DNA from: UBA7672 sp965279085
Lineage (GTDB): Bacteria > Pseudomonadota > Alphaproteobacteria > Caulobacterales > Hyphomonadaceae
Direction of reading: 5' to 3'
Assembly: GCA_965279085.1 (NCBI GenBank)
Contig: OZ257149.1
Location: 2,852,001 to 2,916,000, forward strand
Length of the DNA stretch: 64,000 bases
Shown: in pieces, positions 1 through 9,014 of the stretch
How the letters are laid out: the number at the start of each line of letters is the position of its first letter
Position numbering within the stretch: the first letter of the stretch is position 1
Notes under the pieces: model-generated
Databases searched by the model: none
What the model was told of the DNA's origin: nothing
What the model saw: only the letters and a program-made list of their open reading frames with translations
Position numbers and translations under genes: made by a program

Positions 1-182
1 AGTTCGAGCTGGCGCGGATGCCAGCTCCAGCGATCCGTTTTGGCGTGGTCGAGTTCCTCGAACTCTTCCGTGATCGGGACGACGTTTTCGTAGATGTGCT
101 TCTTCACAGCTTCGAACAGCGGCCGGCCCTTGTCCGACATGCGCAGGTCGTTGAGCTCGCTCATGTGCTCTTCGTTCATCAT
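1..182 (-). CDS. acyl-CoA dehydrogenase, N-terminal part (runs off the window)
   Basis: The reverse strand from 182 opens MMNEEHMSELNDLRMSDKGR and continues to the window edge through a helix-rich segment containing VVPITEEFEELDH and DRWSWHPRQLEL. This is the typical N-terminus of the larger acyl-CoA dehydrogenases of the ACAD10/11-like group, which oxidise fatty acyl-CoAs with FAD. Only about 60 codons are present, so no catalytic residue can be seen. A GGAGAG Shine-Dalgarno sequence lies six bases before the first of two tandem ATGs. Assignment is by N-terminal resemblance only. Confidence 0.7.
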   Translation of the reverse strand, partial: MMNEEHMSELNDLRMSDKGRPLFEAVKKHIYENVVPITEEFEELDHAKTDRWSWHPRQLE

Positions 183-245
183 CCCGGTCTCTCCTCGGTC
201 TTTTGCCAGTACCTTATTGCGTGCGATGCAGAGCGCCAGATGCAA

Positions 246-272
246 ACAGGCCCGGCGGTTGGCCGGGCCTGT
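246..272 (-). terminator. intrinsic terminator of the serine hydrolase gene
   Basis: A perfect 11-bp hairpin (246-256 with 262-272, loop GGTTG) lies just after the stop codon of the minus-strand serine hydrolase. Read on the minus strand it is followed by a short T-rich stretch (TTTGCA). Confidence 0.7.
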
Positions 273-296
273 CGCATTTCGTCTCGGTAAAGCTGC

Positions 297-1628
297 CTAC
301 TGCGCCGGTGCAGCGGGCGCCGGGATCGATGGCGTCGGCGGTGCGGCGGGCGAGGCATAGCTGCCATAGACCCAGCCGCGCTGGTCGAACGCGCCGGCCA
401 TCTCGTTGTTCTGGATCATGAAGATCGTCGTGATGTCGTTCTTCGGATCGACCCACATATTGGTTCCGGCATAGCCGGACCAAGAGAAGTACTCGCCCTT
501 CGACGGATCCTTCATGTCGATCGGCAGCAGGCCGAAGCCAAGGCCGAAGCCGCCGGCGGGGCCATAGAACCACGCCTTGCGGTCAACTTCCGGCGTGATC
601 TGGTTGACCAGCATCGCGTCCAGCGTTTCCGGCTTGATGATGCGCACGCCGCGATATTCGCCCTTGCCGCGCAGCATCTCGACGAAGCGGAAATAGTCTT
701 CCGTGGTCGAGTTGAGGCCGCCGCCGCCCGAGAGCATCGGCGCCTTCACCTTCGGCGTCGAGAGGTTGATGCCGGCCGGCGGCTCGGCCAGGCGGGCGAA
801 CTCGTCTTCCTCGAGATAGAAATGCGTGTCGTCCATGCCGAGCGGGGTGAAGATCTTGTCCTGCAGCAGCACGTCGAGCGTCTTGCCCGAGGCGACTTCG
901 ATCACGGCGCCGAGTACGTCGGTCGAGCGCGAATAGTTCCACGCCGCGCCCGGATCGAAGGCGAGCGGAAGGGCGGCGATGGCCTTGGACAGGTCGAGCG
1001 CCGTGAAGTCGAACCGTGTGTCGCCGGCAGCCATGTAGAGCTTGCCGAGCGGATCATCCGGCTGTGCGAACACGCCATAGATCAGCCCGGACTCGTGGCT
1101 GAGTAGATCGCGCACAGTGATCTCGCGGGTGGCCGGGCGCGTTGTCTTGCCGTCTTTCTCCAGAACCTTCGGATTGGCGAATTCCGGGATGTATTTCGAG
1201 ATCGGGTCTTCGAGGGCGAGCTTGCCTTCCTCGACCAGCTGCATCGTCGCGACCGAGACGATCGGCTTCGACATCGAGTAGACGCGGAAAATGGTTTCAG
1301 GCGTCACGGGGTCCGTGTCGCCCGGGCCTTCGACGCCAACGGCGGTGACGTTCACCACTTGGCCGCCCTTGGCGACGAGGAGCAGACCGCCCGGAATCTT
1401 GCCGGCTTTCACGGCGGCTTCGATCTCTGTCTTGGCCTTGTCGAACGCCGCCTGGCTGAAGCCGAGCGCGGCAGGATCGGCCGCCATCGTGATGGACGAC
1501 GCGGCCGGATCGGCGACGGGCGGCGGAGGCGGCGGCACGTCCGCAACGGGGGCCGGCGCTTCAGGCGCGCAAGCAGCGGCAAGGGCGAGTATCGCGGCGG
1601 AGGCCGCGACGAAGAGTTGGCGTTTCAT
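297..1628 (-). CDS. serine hydrolase lipoprotein, beta-lactamase class C / esterase family VIII type
   Basis: A 443-residue protein starting at ATG 1628 (MKRQLF), with GGGAG upstream. A longer in-frame start at 1766 would bury the signal peptide. Residues 1-20 form a lipoprotein signal ending LALAAAC (Cys20), followed by a Pro/Ala linker to about residue 40. The nucleophile motif SxxK is S118-M-S-K121, and a YxN-like site appears as WNYSRS. A glycine-rich segment with GGGGLNST follows. Proteins of this fold act as esterases, peptidases or beta-lactamases; substrate cannot be told here. Predicted location is periplasmic, membrane-anchored. It is transcribed away from rimP and ends at the hairpin 246-272. 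Confidence 0.85.
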   Translation of the reverse strand: MKRQLFVAASAAILALAAACAPEAPAPVADVPPPPPPVADPAASSITMAADPAALGFSQAAFDKAKTEIEAAVKAGKIPGGLLLVAKGGQVVNVTAVGVEGPGDTDPVTPETIFRVYSMSKPIVSVATMQLVEEGKLALEDPISKYIPEFANPKVLEKDGKTTRPATREITVRDLLSHESGLIYGVFAQPDDPLGKLYMAAGDTRFDFTALDLSKAIAALPLAFDPGAAWNYSRSTDVLGAVIEVASGKTLDVLLQDKIFTPLGMDDTHFYLEEDEFARLAEPPAGINLSTPKVKAPMLSGGGGLNSTTEDYFRFVEMLRGKGEYRGVRIIKPETLDAMLVNQITPEVDRKAWFYGPAGGFGLGFGLLPIDMKDPSKGEYFSWSGYAGTNMWVDPKNDITTIFMIQNNEMAGAFDQRGWVYGSYASPAAPPTPSIPAPAAPAQ

Positions 1629-1716
1629 GGAGTGCTCCCGGCTGATTTCCCCGGAGCGATGCTGTAGCGCATGGTTATCGCGCCAAAAAGAGTGTCGTGG
1701 CGGCAGACAAGGCGGC

Positions 1717-1745
1717 TGGACAGGGCTGAACCAAGCGCCTATATG
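1717..1745 (+). promoter_or_regulatory. putative sigma-70 type promoter of the rimP-nusA operon
   Basis: TGGACA (1717-1722) and TATATG (1740-1745) are separated by 17 bases, facing rimP. Transcription would begin near 1752, directly before the leader hairpin at 1769-1804. Assigned by consensus match only. Confidence 0.45.
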
Positions 1746-1768
1746 CCCCCTCGAACTAGTTCTCACAT

Positions 1769-1809
1769 CGAAGCGGCGGCCCCGGGAACTGGGCCGCCGC
1801 TTCGCTTTT
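1769..1809 (+). terminator. terminator-like leader hairpin upstream of rimP (possible attenuator)
   Basis: A perfect 14-bp GC-rich stem (1769-1782 with 1791-1804, 8-base loop) is followed by CTTTTA. It sits between the putative promoter and the rimP start at 1844 with no gene upstream for it to end. It could attenuate the rimP-nusA operon or release a short leader RNA. NusA itself acts on hairpin-dependent pausing and termination, so autoregulation is a reasonable inference, not shown. Confidence 0.6.
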
Positions 1810-1843
1810 ACGGCCCTGTTTTCCGGGCGAAACTGAAGGATAC

Positions 1844-2494
1844 GTGACCCGCATGCGGGCGCAGAGCGAACTTGAGATACGCATTCTCGACATGGTCGAG
1901 CCGGTGGCGATGAGCCTTGGGCTGGACATCGTGCGGGTGCGCGTGACCGGCTCGCAGACGCCGACGTTGCAGATCATGGCGGAGCGGCCGGACGGTACGA
2001 TGCCGGTGGCAGCGTGCGCAAAGTTGTCGCGCTCGCTCAATCCCATACTCGAAGCGGAAGATCCGATCGCGGGTGAATACGCACTCGAAGTGTCCTCGCC
2101 CGGGATTGACCGGCCGCTGACGCGTCATGGCGATTTCGCGAAATGGCTGGGGCATGAGTTGAAGGTCGAGCTTTCCTCGCCGAACGCGGAAGGGCGCAAG
2201 CGCTTCCATGGCTGGATCGAGAGCGAGACCGGCGGCGTTGTCGTGCTGCGCCTGAAGGATGGTGGCGGGGCGTCGATCCCGGTCGACGACATGAGCCGGG
2301 CGGTGCTCGTCCTGACCGACAAGCTGATCCAGGACGCGCGGGCCAAGGGCCAGGCGGCGATGGAAGTCGCGGTGGACGAGGACGAAGAGGATTCCGACGG
2401 CGAAGACTTTGACGATGTCGAGGTCGGTGACGACGAAGAGTTTGAAGAAGGGTTGGACGCGGACGAAGACGACGCGTCGGACGATAAGGAGTAG
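1844..2494 (+). CDS. rimP: ribosome maturation factor RimP
   Basis: A 216-residue protein starting with GTG at 1844 after GAAGGA. It shows the RimP N-domain (LDIVRVRV), the conserved GEYALEVSSPGIDRPL segment and the following Sm-like C-domain. It assists maturation of the 30S subunit. An acidic tail of about 50 residues, almost all Asp, Glu and Ser, extends beyond the usual family end; such tails occur in some alphaproteobacterial RimPs. The gene is two bases from nusA and first in the operon. Confidence 0.95.
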   Translation: MTRMRAQSELEIRILDMVEPVAMSLGLDIVRVRVTGSQTPTLQIMAERPDGTMPVAACAKLSRSLNPILEAEDPIAGEYALEVSSPGIDRPLTRHGDFAKWLGHELKVELSSPNAEGRKRFHGWIESETGGVVVLRLKDGGGASIPVDDMSRAVLVLTDKLIQDARAKGQAAMEVAVDEDEEDSDGEDFDDVEVGDDEEFEEGLDADEDDASDDKE

Positions 2495-2496
2495 AC

Positions 2497-4212
2497 ATGG
2501 CTACCGGACCAGTTTCGGCAAACAGGCTGGAAATCCTGCAGATCGCGAACGCGGTCGCGGCGGAGAAATCCATCGACAAGCGCATCGTGCTCGAGGCGAT
2601 GGAAGAGGCGATCCAGAAAGCGGCGCGCTCGCGCTACGGCCTGGAGCATGACATCCGCGCCGAGATCAACGCCAACTCGGGCGAAACCCGCCTGTGGCGC
2701 GTGCAGACGATCGTCGAGACCGTCGAGAACCCGGTGACGCAGCTGACGCTCGCCGAAGCCAAGAAAATGGATGCAGACGCCGAGATCGGCAACGAATTCC
2801 GCGAAGAGCTGCCGCCGTTCGAATTCGGTCGCGTCGCCGCCCAGACCGCCAAGCAGGTCATTACGGGCAAGGTTCGCGAAGCCGAGCGCGCTCGCCAGTA
2901 CAACGACTTCAAGGACCGCGTCGGCGAGATCATCTCGGGCACGGTGAAGCGTGTCGAATACGGCCACGTGATCGTCGACCTCGGCAAGGCCGAAGGCGTG
3001 ATCCGCCGCAATGACGGCATCCCGCGCGAGAACTTCAACACGGGCGATCGTGTCCGCACCTACCTCTACAAGGTCTCGTCGGAAGCCAAGGGCCCGCAGA
3101 TTTTCCTCTCGCGCTCGCACCCGAGCTTCATGATCGCGCTCTTCGCGCAGGAAGTTCCGGAAGTGTATGAGGGCGTTATCGAGATCAAGGCCTGCGCCCG
3201 TGATCCGGGTTCGCGCGCCAAGATCGGCGTGTTCAGCCACGACAACTCGATCGACCCGGTTGGCGCCTGCGTCGGCATGCGCGGCGCGCGCGTGCAGGCG
3301 GTGGTTAGCGAGCTGGGCGGAGAAAAGATCGACATCATTCCGTGGTCGGGCGACGACGCGACGTTCATCGTCAACGCGCTGCAGCCGGCGGAAGTCTCCA
3401 AGGTCGTGATCGACGAGGAAGAAGGCCGCGTTGAAGTGGTCGTCGAGGAGAGCCAGTTCCCGCTCGCCATCGGCCGCCGCGGCCAGAACGTGCGTCTCGC
3501 CTCGCAGCTCACCGGCTGGCAGATCGATCTGATGACGGAAGCTGCGGACTCCGAGCGCCGCCAGCGCGACTTCAAGGAACGCACTGACCTGTTCCAGAAG
3601 GCGCTGGACGCCGACGAGACGCTGGCCCAGCTGCTCACGTCGGAAGGCTTCGAGACGGTCGAAGAGATTGCCTATGTCGAGATCGAGCAGCTTGCTTCGA
3701 TCGAGGGCTTCGACGAGGAAGTCGCGGGCGAGCTGCAGCAGCGCGCGCGCGAATATCTTGAGAAGCTGACGGCGGAACTGGTCGCCAAGCGCAAGGAACT
3801 CGGCGTCGTCGACGAAGTCGCCGAAATGGAAGGCGTGACGCCGCAGATGGCGGTCAAGTTCGGCGAGAACGGCGTCAAGACGATCGACGACCTCGCTGGC
3901 CTCGTGCCGGACGATCTCGTCGGCTGGAAAGAGCCCGGCCCGGACGGCAAGCCGAAATTCATGGCGGGCTATCTCGACAAGGGTGAGATGACGCGCGACG
4001 ACGCGGAGCTGTTCATCCTCAAGGCGCGCGTGGCGGCCGGCTGGGTCGACCCGCAGGCGCTGGAAGATGCGCTGGCGGCTCGCGCGGCGGCGCTGGACGC
4101 GGAAGAAGCCGAACTCGATGCGGCCTCTGGCGAAACCTCCGCCGACACGGCCCGCAGCCGTGGCGACGAACTGTTCAACCTGAAGGGGGCGAATGCCTCA
4201 AGCGACCAGTGA
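2497..4212 (+). CDS. nusA: transcription termination/antitermination factor NusA
   Basis: A 571-residue protein. In order it has the N-terminal RNA-polymerase-binding domain (residues 1-130), an S1 domain (about 135-200), two KH domains (GMRGARVQAV and IGRRGQNVRLA), and two C-terminal helix-hairpin-helix repeats around residues 365-500. It controls pausing, termination and antitermination. It follows rimP by two bases and overlaps the next gene by 20 bases, so the operon is translationally tight. Confidence 0.98.
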   Translation: MATGPVSANRLEILQIANAVAAEKSIDKRIVLEAMEEAIQKAARSRYGLEHDIRAEINANSGETRLWRVQTIVETVENPVTQLTLAEAKKMDADAEIGNEFREELPPFEFGRVAAQTAKQVITGKVREAERARQYNDFKDRVGEIISGTVKRVEYGHVIVDLGKAEGVIRRNDGIPRENFNTGDRVRTYLYKVSSEAKGPQIFLSRSHPSFMIALFAQEVPEVYEGVIEIKACARDPGSRAKIGVFSHDNSIDPVGACVGMRGARVQAVVSELGGEKIDIIPWSGDDATFIVNALQPAEVSKVVIDEEEGRVEVVVEESQFPLAIGRRGQNVRLASQLTGWQIDLMTEAADSERRQRDFKERTDLFQKALDADETLAQLLTSEGFETVEEIAYVEIEQLASIEGFDEEVAGELQQRAREYLEKLTAELVAKRKELGVVDEVAEMEGVTPQMAVKFGENGVKTIDDLAGLVPDDLVGWKEPGPDGKPKFMAGYLDKGEMTRDDAELFILKARVAAGWVDPQALEDALAARAAALDAEEAELDAASGETSADTARSRGDELFNLKGANASSDQ

Positions 4213-5011
4213 TGGCGAGCTGAGCGGCATTCCGGATGCCGAAACCGACGCGGGTCCGCCCCGCGCCGGCAAGGCAGGTGCGCGCGAACCCGAGCGCCGC
4301 TGCATCGTGACGATGGAGCGGCGCCCGCAGGGCGAGATGGTTCGCTTCGTTCTGTCGCCTGATCGTGAGGTGACGCCCGATCTCGCGGCGCGCCTGCCGG
4401 GCAGGGGCGCGTGGGTAACTGCGAGCCGCGAGGCGGTCGAATTGGCCCAGAAGAAGGGCGCTTTCGCCCGGGCGTTCAAATCACAGGTCAAGGTCGCGGC
4501 CGACATTGCAGCGCAGACAGAAATGCTGCTCGCGAAGCGGGTTCTCGACCAGCTCGGCCTCGTAAAACGGGCGGGCAATCTCATATTGGGCTTCGAGCAG
4601 GTGCGCGAAGAGGTGCGGGCGGCCGAACCGGCCTGCCTGATCACAGCCTCCGATGGCTCCGAAGACCAGCGGGGGAAGGTGCTCGGCCTGGTGAAGGGCC
4701 TTTATGGCCCCGACCTCGACGACGCAGGTAAACCCGTTGGAAGCCGTGATCTTCCGCCTGTCATCGACTGTTTTTCGGGCGATGAATTGGGCATGGCCTT
4801 GGGGCGTGAGCGTGTGATACACGCTTGCCTCAAATCTGGCCGTATAGCGCACGCCTGGATGGGGGAGCTGGCAAGGCTTTCCGGTTTCCGGCGTGTCTGG
4901 TTGCCCGGCTGGCAACCGCCCTCTGGTTCCGGAACGGGCGCTACAGGGCTGAACATTGAAGACACCCAGGCCCGTGACTCCGGGGGCGATCCTCCGGGCT
5001 CACCGGTTTGA
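4193..5011 (+). CDS. YlxR (DUF448) and L7Ae-like RNA-binding fusion protein
   Basis: A 272-residue protein beginning inside the end of nusA (ATG 4193, preceded by AAGGGGG). Residues 35-105 form a YlxR domain with RRCIVT, the basic RFV segment and the GRGAWV turn. Residues 115-185 resemble the L7Ae/L30e fold (LGLVKRAGNLILGF). The C-terminal 70 residues are low-complexity and unassigned. YlxR-type proteins bind RNA and usually sit between nusA and infB, as here. The exact role in translation or transcription is not known from the sequence. Confidence 0.92.
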   Translation: MPQATSDGELSGIPDAETDAGPPRAGKAGAREPERRCIVTMERRPQGEMVRFVLSPDREVTPDLAARLPGRGAWVTASREAVELAQKKGAFARAFKSQVKVAADIAAQTEMLLAKRVLDQLGLVKRAGNLILGFEQVREEVRAAEPACLITASDGSEDQRGKVLGLVKGLYGPDLDDAGKPVGSRDLPPVIDCFSGDELGMALGRERVIHACLKSGRIAHAWMGELARLSGFRRVWLPGWQPPSGSGTGATGLNIEDTQARDSGGDPPGSPV

Positions 5012-5050
5012 ACCGACGACTTACACGACGTTCTGACGCAAAGAGACTGA

Positions 5051-7882
5051 ATGAGCGACACGAAAGACTCTGACAACACTGGACGCCGGCCGCTGACTCT
5101 CAAGCGCTCGGATACAGGCACCGTGAAGCAGAGCTTCAGCCACGGCCGCTCGAAGCAGGTCTCGGTTGAGGTCAAGAAGAAGAAGGTGGTTGTGACGCCG
5201 GGCGCACAGCCCAAGGTCGTGCGTCCGGAGCCCGAGAAGCCGGCCAGCGCCGCTGCGCCCGCCGTGCAGCCAACGGCCGCACAGGAAGCTGTCAAGAAGT
5301 CGAACTTCTCCGAGGCCGAACTCAAGGCCCGCAAAGCGGCGATCGACGCCGCTCGCGCCGATCAGGAACGCCGTCGCGCCGAACAGGAAGCGATCGAGGA
5401 AGCCAACCGCCGCCGCGCCGAAGAAGCGCGCCGGATGGCCGAAGAAGAAAAGCGCCGCCTGGAAGCCACCGCACGCGGTGAGCCGCCTCCGGTCGTAGCT
5501 GACGCTGAAGAAGACGACGGCGGTCGTGGCCGGGGGGGGCGTGGCGGTGGCGATTTCCGTCGTGATGCTCGCGGCGCTCCTCCGCGTACAGGCGCCACCA
5601 GTTTCAGTGGTGATCGTTCCGCCGCTCCCCGTGGTCCCGGCGGCGCTGTTCGTGTTCGTCCCGATGCGGATCGTCCTCGTGGTCCCGGTGGTCCTCGTCC
5701 CAGCGGTCCTGGTGGCGATCGTGGCGCTCCGCGTCCCGGTGGTTTTTCCGGTGATCGTCCCCGTGGTCCCAGCAGTGGTCCCGGTCGCGGTCCCGGTGGT
5801 CCTGGCGGTCGCGGTCCCGGCGGCGGTCCCCGTCCGCTCGCGCCCCTCGATACAGATGACCTGACGCCGCTGAGCGAACTTGGCGGACGCGTCAAGCGCG
5901 TGAAGAGCGCGGGCGACAACGACCCGACCAGCGAGACGCGTCCGGCCCGCAAGGACGAACCGAAACGCCGCCAGGGCAGGCTGACGATCTCCGCCGCGCT
6001 CGGCGACGACGAGGACAGACAGCGCTCCTACGCCGCCGTGAAACGCGCGCGTGAGCGTGAACGCGACCGCCGCCTGAAACTGGCCGGCGGGGCGGGCGAG
6101 AAGGTCTCGCGCGAGATCATCCTGCCGGAATCGATCACGGTCGCGGACCTCGCGAACCGCATGAGCGAGCGCCAGGCCGACGTCGTGAAATTCATGATGC
6201 AGCAGGGCGAACTCGTGCGCTCGACCGACGTGCTGGATGCGGACACCGCCCAGCTCATCGTCGAGGAGTTCGGTCACACCGTGAAACGCGTGGCGGAATC
6301 GGACGTCGAGATTGGCCTCGAAGGCCAGGAAGACATCGACGATCACCTCGAGCCCCGTCCGCCGGTCGTGACCGTCATGGGTCACGTCGACCACGGCAAG
6401 ACCTCGCTGCTCGACGCCCTGCGCCAGACCGACGTCGTGTCGGGCGAGGCCGGCGGCATCACGCAGCACATCGGCGCCTATCAGGTGCAGCTGAAGACCG
6501 GCGAGAAGATCACCTTCCTCGACACCCCCGGCCACGCCGCGTTCTCTTCGATGCGCGCCCGCGGCGCCAACGCCACCGACATCGTCATCCTCGTGGTGGC
6601 GGCGGACGACGGCGTGATGCCGCAGACGATCGAGGCGATCCAGCACGCGAAGGCGGCCAACGCGCCGATCATCGTTGCGGTCAACAAGATCGACAAGCAC
6701 GACGCCAAGCCGGAAAACGTGCTGACCCAGCTCCTGCAATACGACGTGCAGGTCGAAGCGATGGGCGGCCAGACCCCGGCGGTGTTCGTCTCGGCCCTCA
6801 AGAAGACCGGCCTCGACGAACTCACGCAGACCATCTCGGCGCTCGCCGAGATTCTCGAACTCAAGGCCAACCCGGACCGCGACGCCGACGGCGTGGTCAT
6901 CGAATCCAAGCTCGACAAGGGCAGGGGTCCGGTGGCGACGGTGCTGGTGAAGCGCGGCACGCTGAAGCGCGGCGACATCGTTGTCGCCGGCGGCCAGTGG
7001 GGCCGGGTCAAGGCGCTCAACAACGAGCGTGGCCAGCAGGTGGAAGACGCACGTCCCGCAACCCCGATCGAGGTTCTCGGCCTCGATGGCGCGCCCGATC
7101 CGGGCGATCAGGTCGTGGTCGTGGACTCGGAAGCCCGCGCCCGCGAGATCACCGATTACCGCCTGCGCACCAAGCGCAACAAGTCGGGCGTCCAGCGTCC
7201 CGGCACCTCGCTCGACCAGATGCTTGCACGCATCAAGGAAGGCGGCACTGCCGCCGGCGGCGGACTCAAGGAAGCCGTGTTCCTGGTCAAGGGCGACGTG
7301 CAGGGTTCGGTCGAGGCGATCACGCAATCGCTCGAGAAACTGTCGACCGAAGAGGTCCGCGCCCGCGTGGTCCTCGGCGCGGTCGGCGGGATCTCGGAAA
7401 GCGACGTGCAGCTGGCCATCTCGGCCAGCGCGCCGATCATCGCGTTCAACGTCCGCGCCAACAAGCAGGCGCGCGACCTTGCCGAGCGCGAAGGCGTCGA
7501 GATCCGCTACTACTCGATCATCTACAACCTGATCGATGACGTGAAGAACACGCTGTCGGGCATGCTGGCGCCGGAACGTCGCGAGACCTTCCTGGGCTAC
7601 GCGGAAATCCTGCAGATCTTCAACATCTCGAAGGCCGGCAAGGTTGCGGGTTGCCGCGTCACGGAAGGCATCGTTCGCCGTGGTTCGGGCGTCCGCCTGC
7701 TGCGCGACAACGTGGTCATCCACGAAGGCACGCTCTCGGTCCTGAAACGCTTCAAGGACGAGGTCCCGGAAGTGAAGCAGGGCATGGAATGCGGCATGGC
7801 CTTCGCCAACTATCAGGACATCCGCGAAGGCGACCAGATCGAATGCTTCCAGGTGGAGCTGATCGAGCGGAAGCTCGAATAG
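5051..7882 (+). CDS. infB: translation initiation factor IF-2
   Basis: A 943-residue GTPase that brings initiator tRNA to the 30S subunit. The N-terminal IF2N helix (LTLKRSDTGTVKQSF) is followed by an Ala/Glu/Arg coiled segment and a Gly/Arg/Pro-rich disordered stretch (about residues 155-265). The G domain near 437-610 has GHVDHGKT, DTPGHAAF and NKID. Domains II, III and C2 follow to the end. The Gly/Pro-rich stretch uses GGT, CGT and CCC far more than the rest of the gene, which prefers GGC, as expected of an expanded low-complexity tract. It ends the operon, before two hairpins. Confidence 0.98.
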   Translation: MSDTKDSDNTGRRPLTLKRSDTGTVKQSFSHGRSKQVSVEVKKKKVVVTPGAQPKVVRPEPEKPASAAAPAVQPTAAQEAVKKSNFSEAELKARKAAIDAARADQERRRAEQEAIEEANRRRAEEARRMAEEEKRRLEATARGEPPPVVADAEEDDGGRGRGGRGGGDFRRDARGAPPRTGATSFSGDRSAAPRGPGGAVRVRPDADRPRGPGGPRPSGPGGDRGAPRPGGFSGDRPRGPSSGPGRGPGGPGGRGPGGGPRPLAPLDTDDLTPLSELGGRVKRVKSAGDNDPTSETRPARKDEPKRRQGRLTISAALGDDEDRQRSYAAVKRARERERDRRLKLAGGAGEKVSREIILPESITVADLANRMSERQADVVKFMMQQGELVRSTDVLDADTAQLIVEEFGHTVKRVAESDVEIGLEGQEDIDDHLEPRPPVVTVMGHVDHGKTSLLDALRQTDVVSGEAGGITQHIGAYQVQLKTGEKITFLDTPGHAAFSSMRARGANATDIVILVVAADDGVMPQTIEAIQHAKAANAPIIVAVNKIDKHDAKPENVLTQLLQYDVQVEAMGGQTPAVFVSALKKTGLDELTQTISALAEILELKANPDRDADGVVIESKLDKGRGPVATVLVKRGTLKRGDIVVAGGQWGRVKALNNERGQQVEDARPATPIEVLGLDGAPDPGDQVVVVDSEARAREITDYRLRTKRNKSGVQRPGTSLDQMLARIKEGGTAAGGGLKEAVFLVKGDVQGSVEAITQSLEKLSTEEVRARVVLGAVGGISESDVQLAISASAPIIAFNVRANKQARDLAEREGVEIRYYSIIYNLIDDVKNTLSGMLAPERRETFLGYAEILQIFNISKAGKVAGCRVTEGIVRRGSGVRLLRDNVVIHEGTLSVLKRFKDEVPEVKQGMECGMAFANYQDIREGDQIECFQVELIERKLE

Positions 7883-7909
7883 GCGTCCGTCCCTTCAAGA
7901 GTTGCAGAA

Positions 7910-7930
7910 CCCCGGAGCGTCGCTCCGGGG
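7910..7930 (+). terminator. first hairpin downstream of infB
   Basis: A GC-rich inverted repeat of 8 bp (7910-7917 with 7923-7930) with no T-run. It may protect the infB transcript end or act with the stronger hairpin downstream. Confidence 0.45.
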
Positions 7931-7990
7931 GTATAGGGAAGTCCGGAATTAATTCGCAGACTTCGGACTGACCTTGGACCACCAAATGAG

Positions 7991-8025
7991 AACGGCAGGA
8001 AAGCGAGGGCTTTCCTGCCGTTTTT
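7991..8025 (+). terminator. strong intrinsic terminator of the rimP-nusA-infB operon
   Basis: A perfect 13-bp stem (7991-8003 with 8010-8022, loop CGAGGG) runs straight into TTTTTCTTT. It closes the infB operon, so downstream rbfA cannot be co-transcribed. It also marks the left edge of the accessory region. Confidence 0.92.
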
Positions 8026-8086
8026 CTTTGTTCTCGCTTGGAGGCTGAACCCGACTGCGGCCGAGTCTCCAGCCAGGCGGGCACCT

Positions 8087-8848
8087 CTACTTTTTCTTCT
8101 TGGCGGGGCCTTTTGCTTTGTTGATGGCCCGCGCCTTTTTCAAGATCTGCTTTGCGCTGGTGTCGTAGACATTCGAAAGTACGTGTTCGATCATGTCGAA
8201 AGCGTCCAGTACGTCGTCGCGGTCGAGACCTCCGGCGTGACTGCCGCTGTTTCCCAGCCACTTCACGGCCTTCAAAAGTGCGCCGTTCGTTTGGTCATTT
8301 TTCTCGAAGGCTTCGATCCTCGCGTGCAGCGTAAGTTGCCCGCCTTTGGCACCCTTCTTCTTGACCTTTAGCGCGTCCATCAGATGTTCGACGGCCTGTC
8401 GCATCTGGTTTGCGGCGGCCTCAGGACTTTGCCACAACAAGCCTGCTGCCTCACGCAGACAACTCTCAACTTCCTCGGGTGTAGCCTTCACGATCCGGAT
8501 CGGAACGGGCGCAGGACTTAAGAACCGTGGTTCGAACGAGTCGATAAACACTTGGTGCCACCGTCCAGACCCCGGGTCCTCTTCCGCATCTTCAACCAAA
8601 TGCGTTGTCCCTGAAATGGCAACGACTTCCTCGCACAATGCAAAGTTGCATTGAAGCAGCGCGACGAAGCGCTTCGTTATCCAATCAGGTTCCCAAGCGT
8701 TTTCGTCCTGAAGTTTTTTCGAGGGGCCAGTCTCTTGGCTTTTCAGAGTCTCCTTCAGAAGATTCAGATGGCCTCTGCTGCACGTTGGGCATTCCCAGCT
8801 TGGCCACGCCTGAAAGCTTTTATCGAATAGACTGCGTATGACCGTCAT
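8087..8848 (-). CDS. DUF4145-domain protein with zinc-finger N-terminus
   Basis: A 253-residue protein. The N-terminus has paired cysteines C20-x2-C23 and C67-x4-C72, consistent with a zinc ribbon. The C-terminal half (about 125-240) matches DUF4145, a HEPN-clan helical domain, including the GNSGSH segment at 199-204. It ends in a Lys-rich tail. DUF4145 proteins are frequent near restriction and defence genes; the molecular function is unknown. It is the last gene of the minus-strand cluster 17.5-8.1 kb and converges on the infB terminator. Base composition is less GC-rich than in the infB operon. Confidence 0.75.
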   Translation of the reverse strand: MTVIRSLFDKSFQAWPSWECPTCSRGHLNLLKETLKSQETGPSKKLQDENAWEPDWITKRFVALLQCNFALCEEVVAISGTTHLVEDAEEDPGSGRWHQVFIDSFEPRFLSPAPVPIRIVKATPEEVESCLREAAGLLWQSPEAAANQMRQAVEHLMDALKVKKKGAKGGQLTLHARIEAFEKNDQTNGALLKAVKWLGNSGSHAGGLDRDDVLDAFDMIEHVLSNVYDTSAKQILKKARAINKAKGPAKKKK

Positions 8849-9014
8849 GATTGTCCCCTACTAAGGCCGAGGCCTCACAAAGCCAGCGGGCCCAACAACC
8901 TTTGCAGCATCCAATCGTAATCCTGAAGCAGTTGACAGCTCCGGCCGCGCGTCTTCGTTCCAGACGGAATCGTCCTCCTTACTTTCGCGGTTGCGTCGAA
9001 AGGTCCCAGGAGTC

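Noticed and set aside
1629..1770. A tRNA or small RNA gene upstream of rimP (as metY in E. coli)
   Set aside because: No T-loop or cloverleaf-compatible sequence; only the promoter and leader hairpin can be supported.
5021..7723. 900-codon open frame antisense to infB
   Set aside because: It mirrors infB codon by codon, and its product is low-complexity (His/Arg/Asp-rich, then Thr/Gly runs). High GC removes stop codons from this antisense register; infB is unmistakable.
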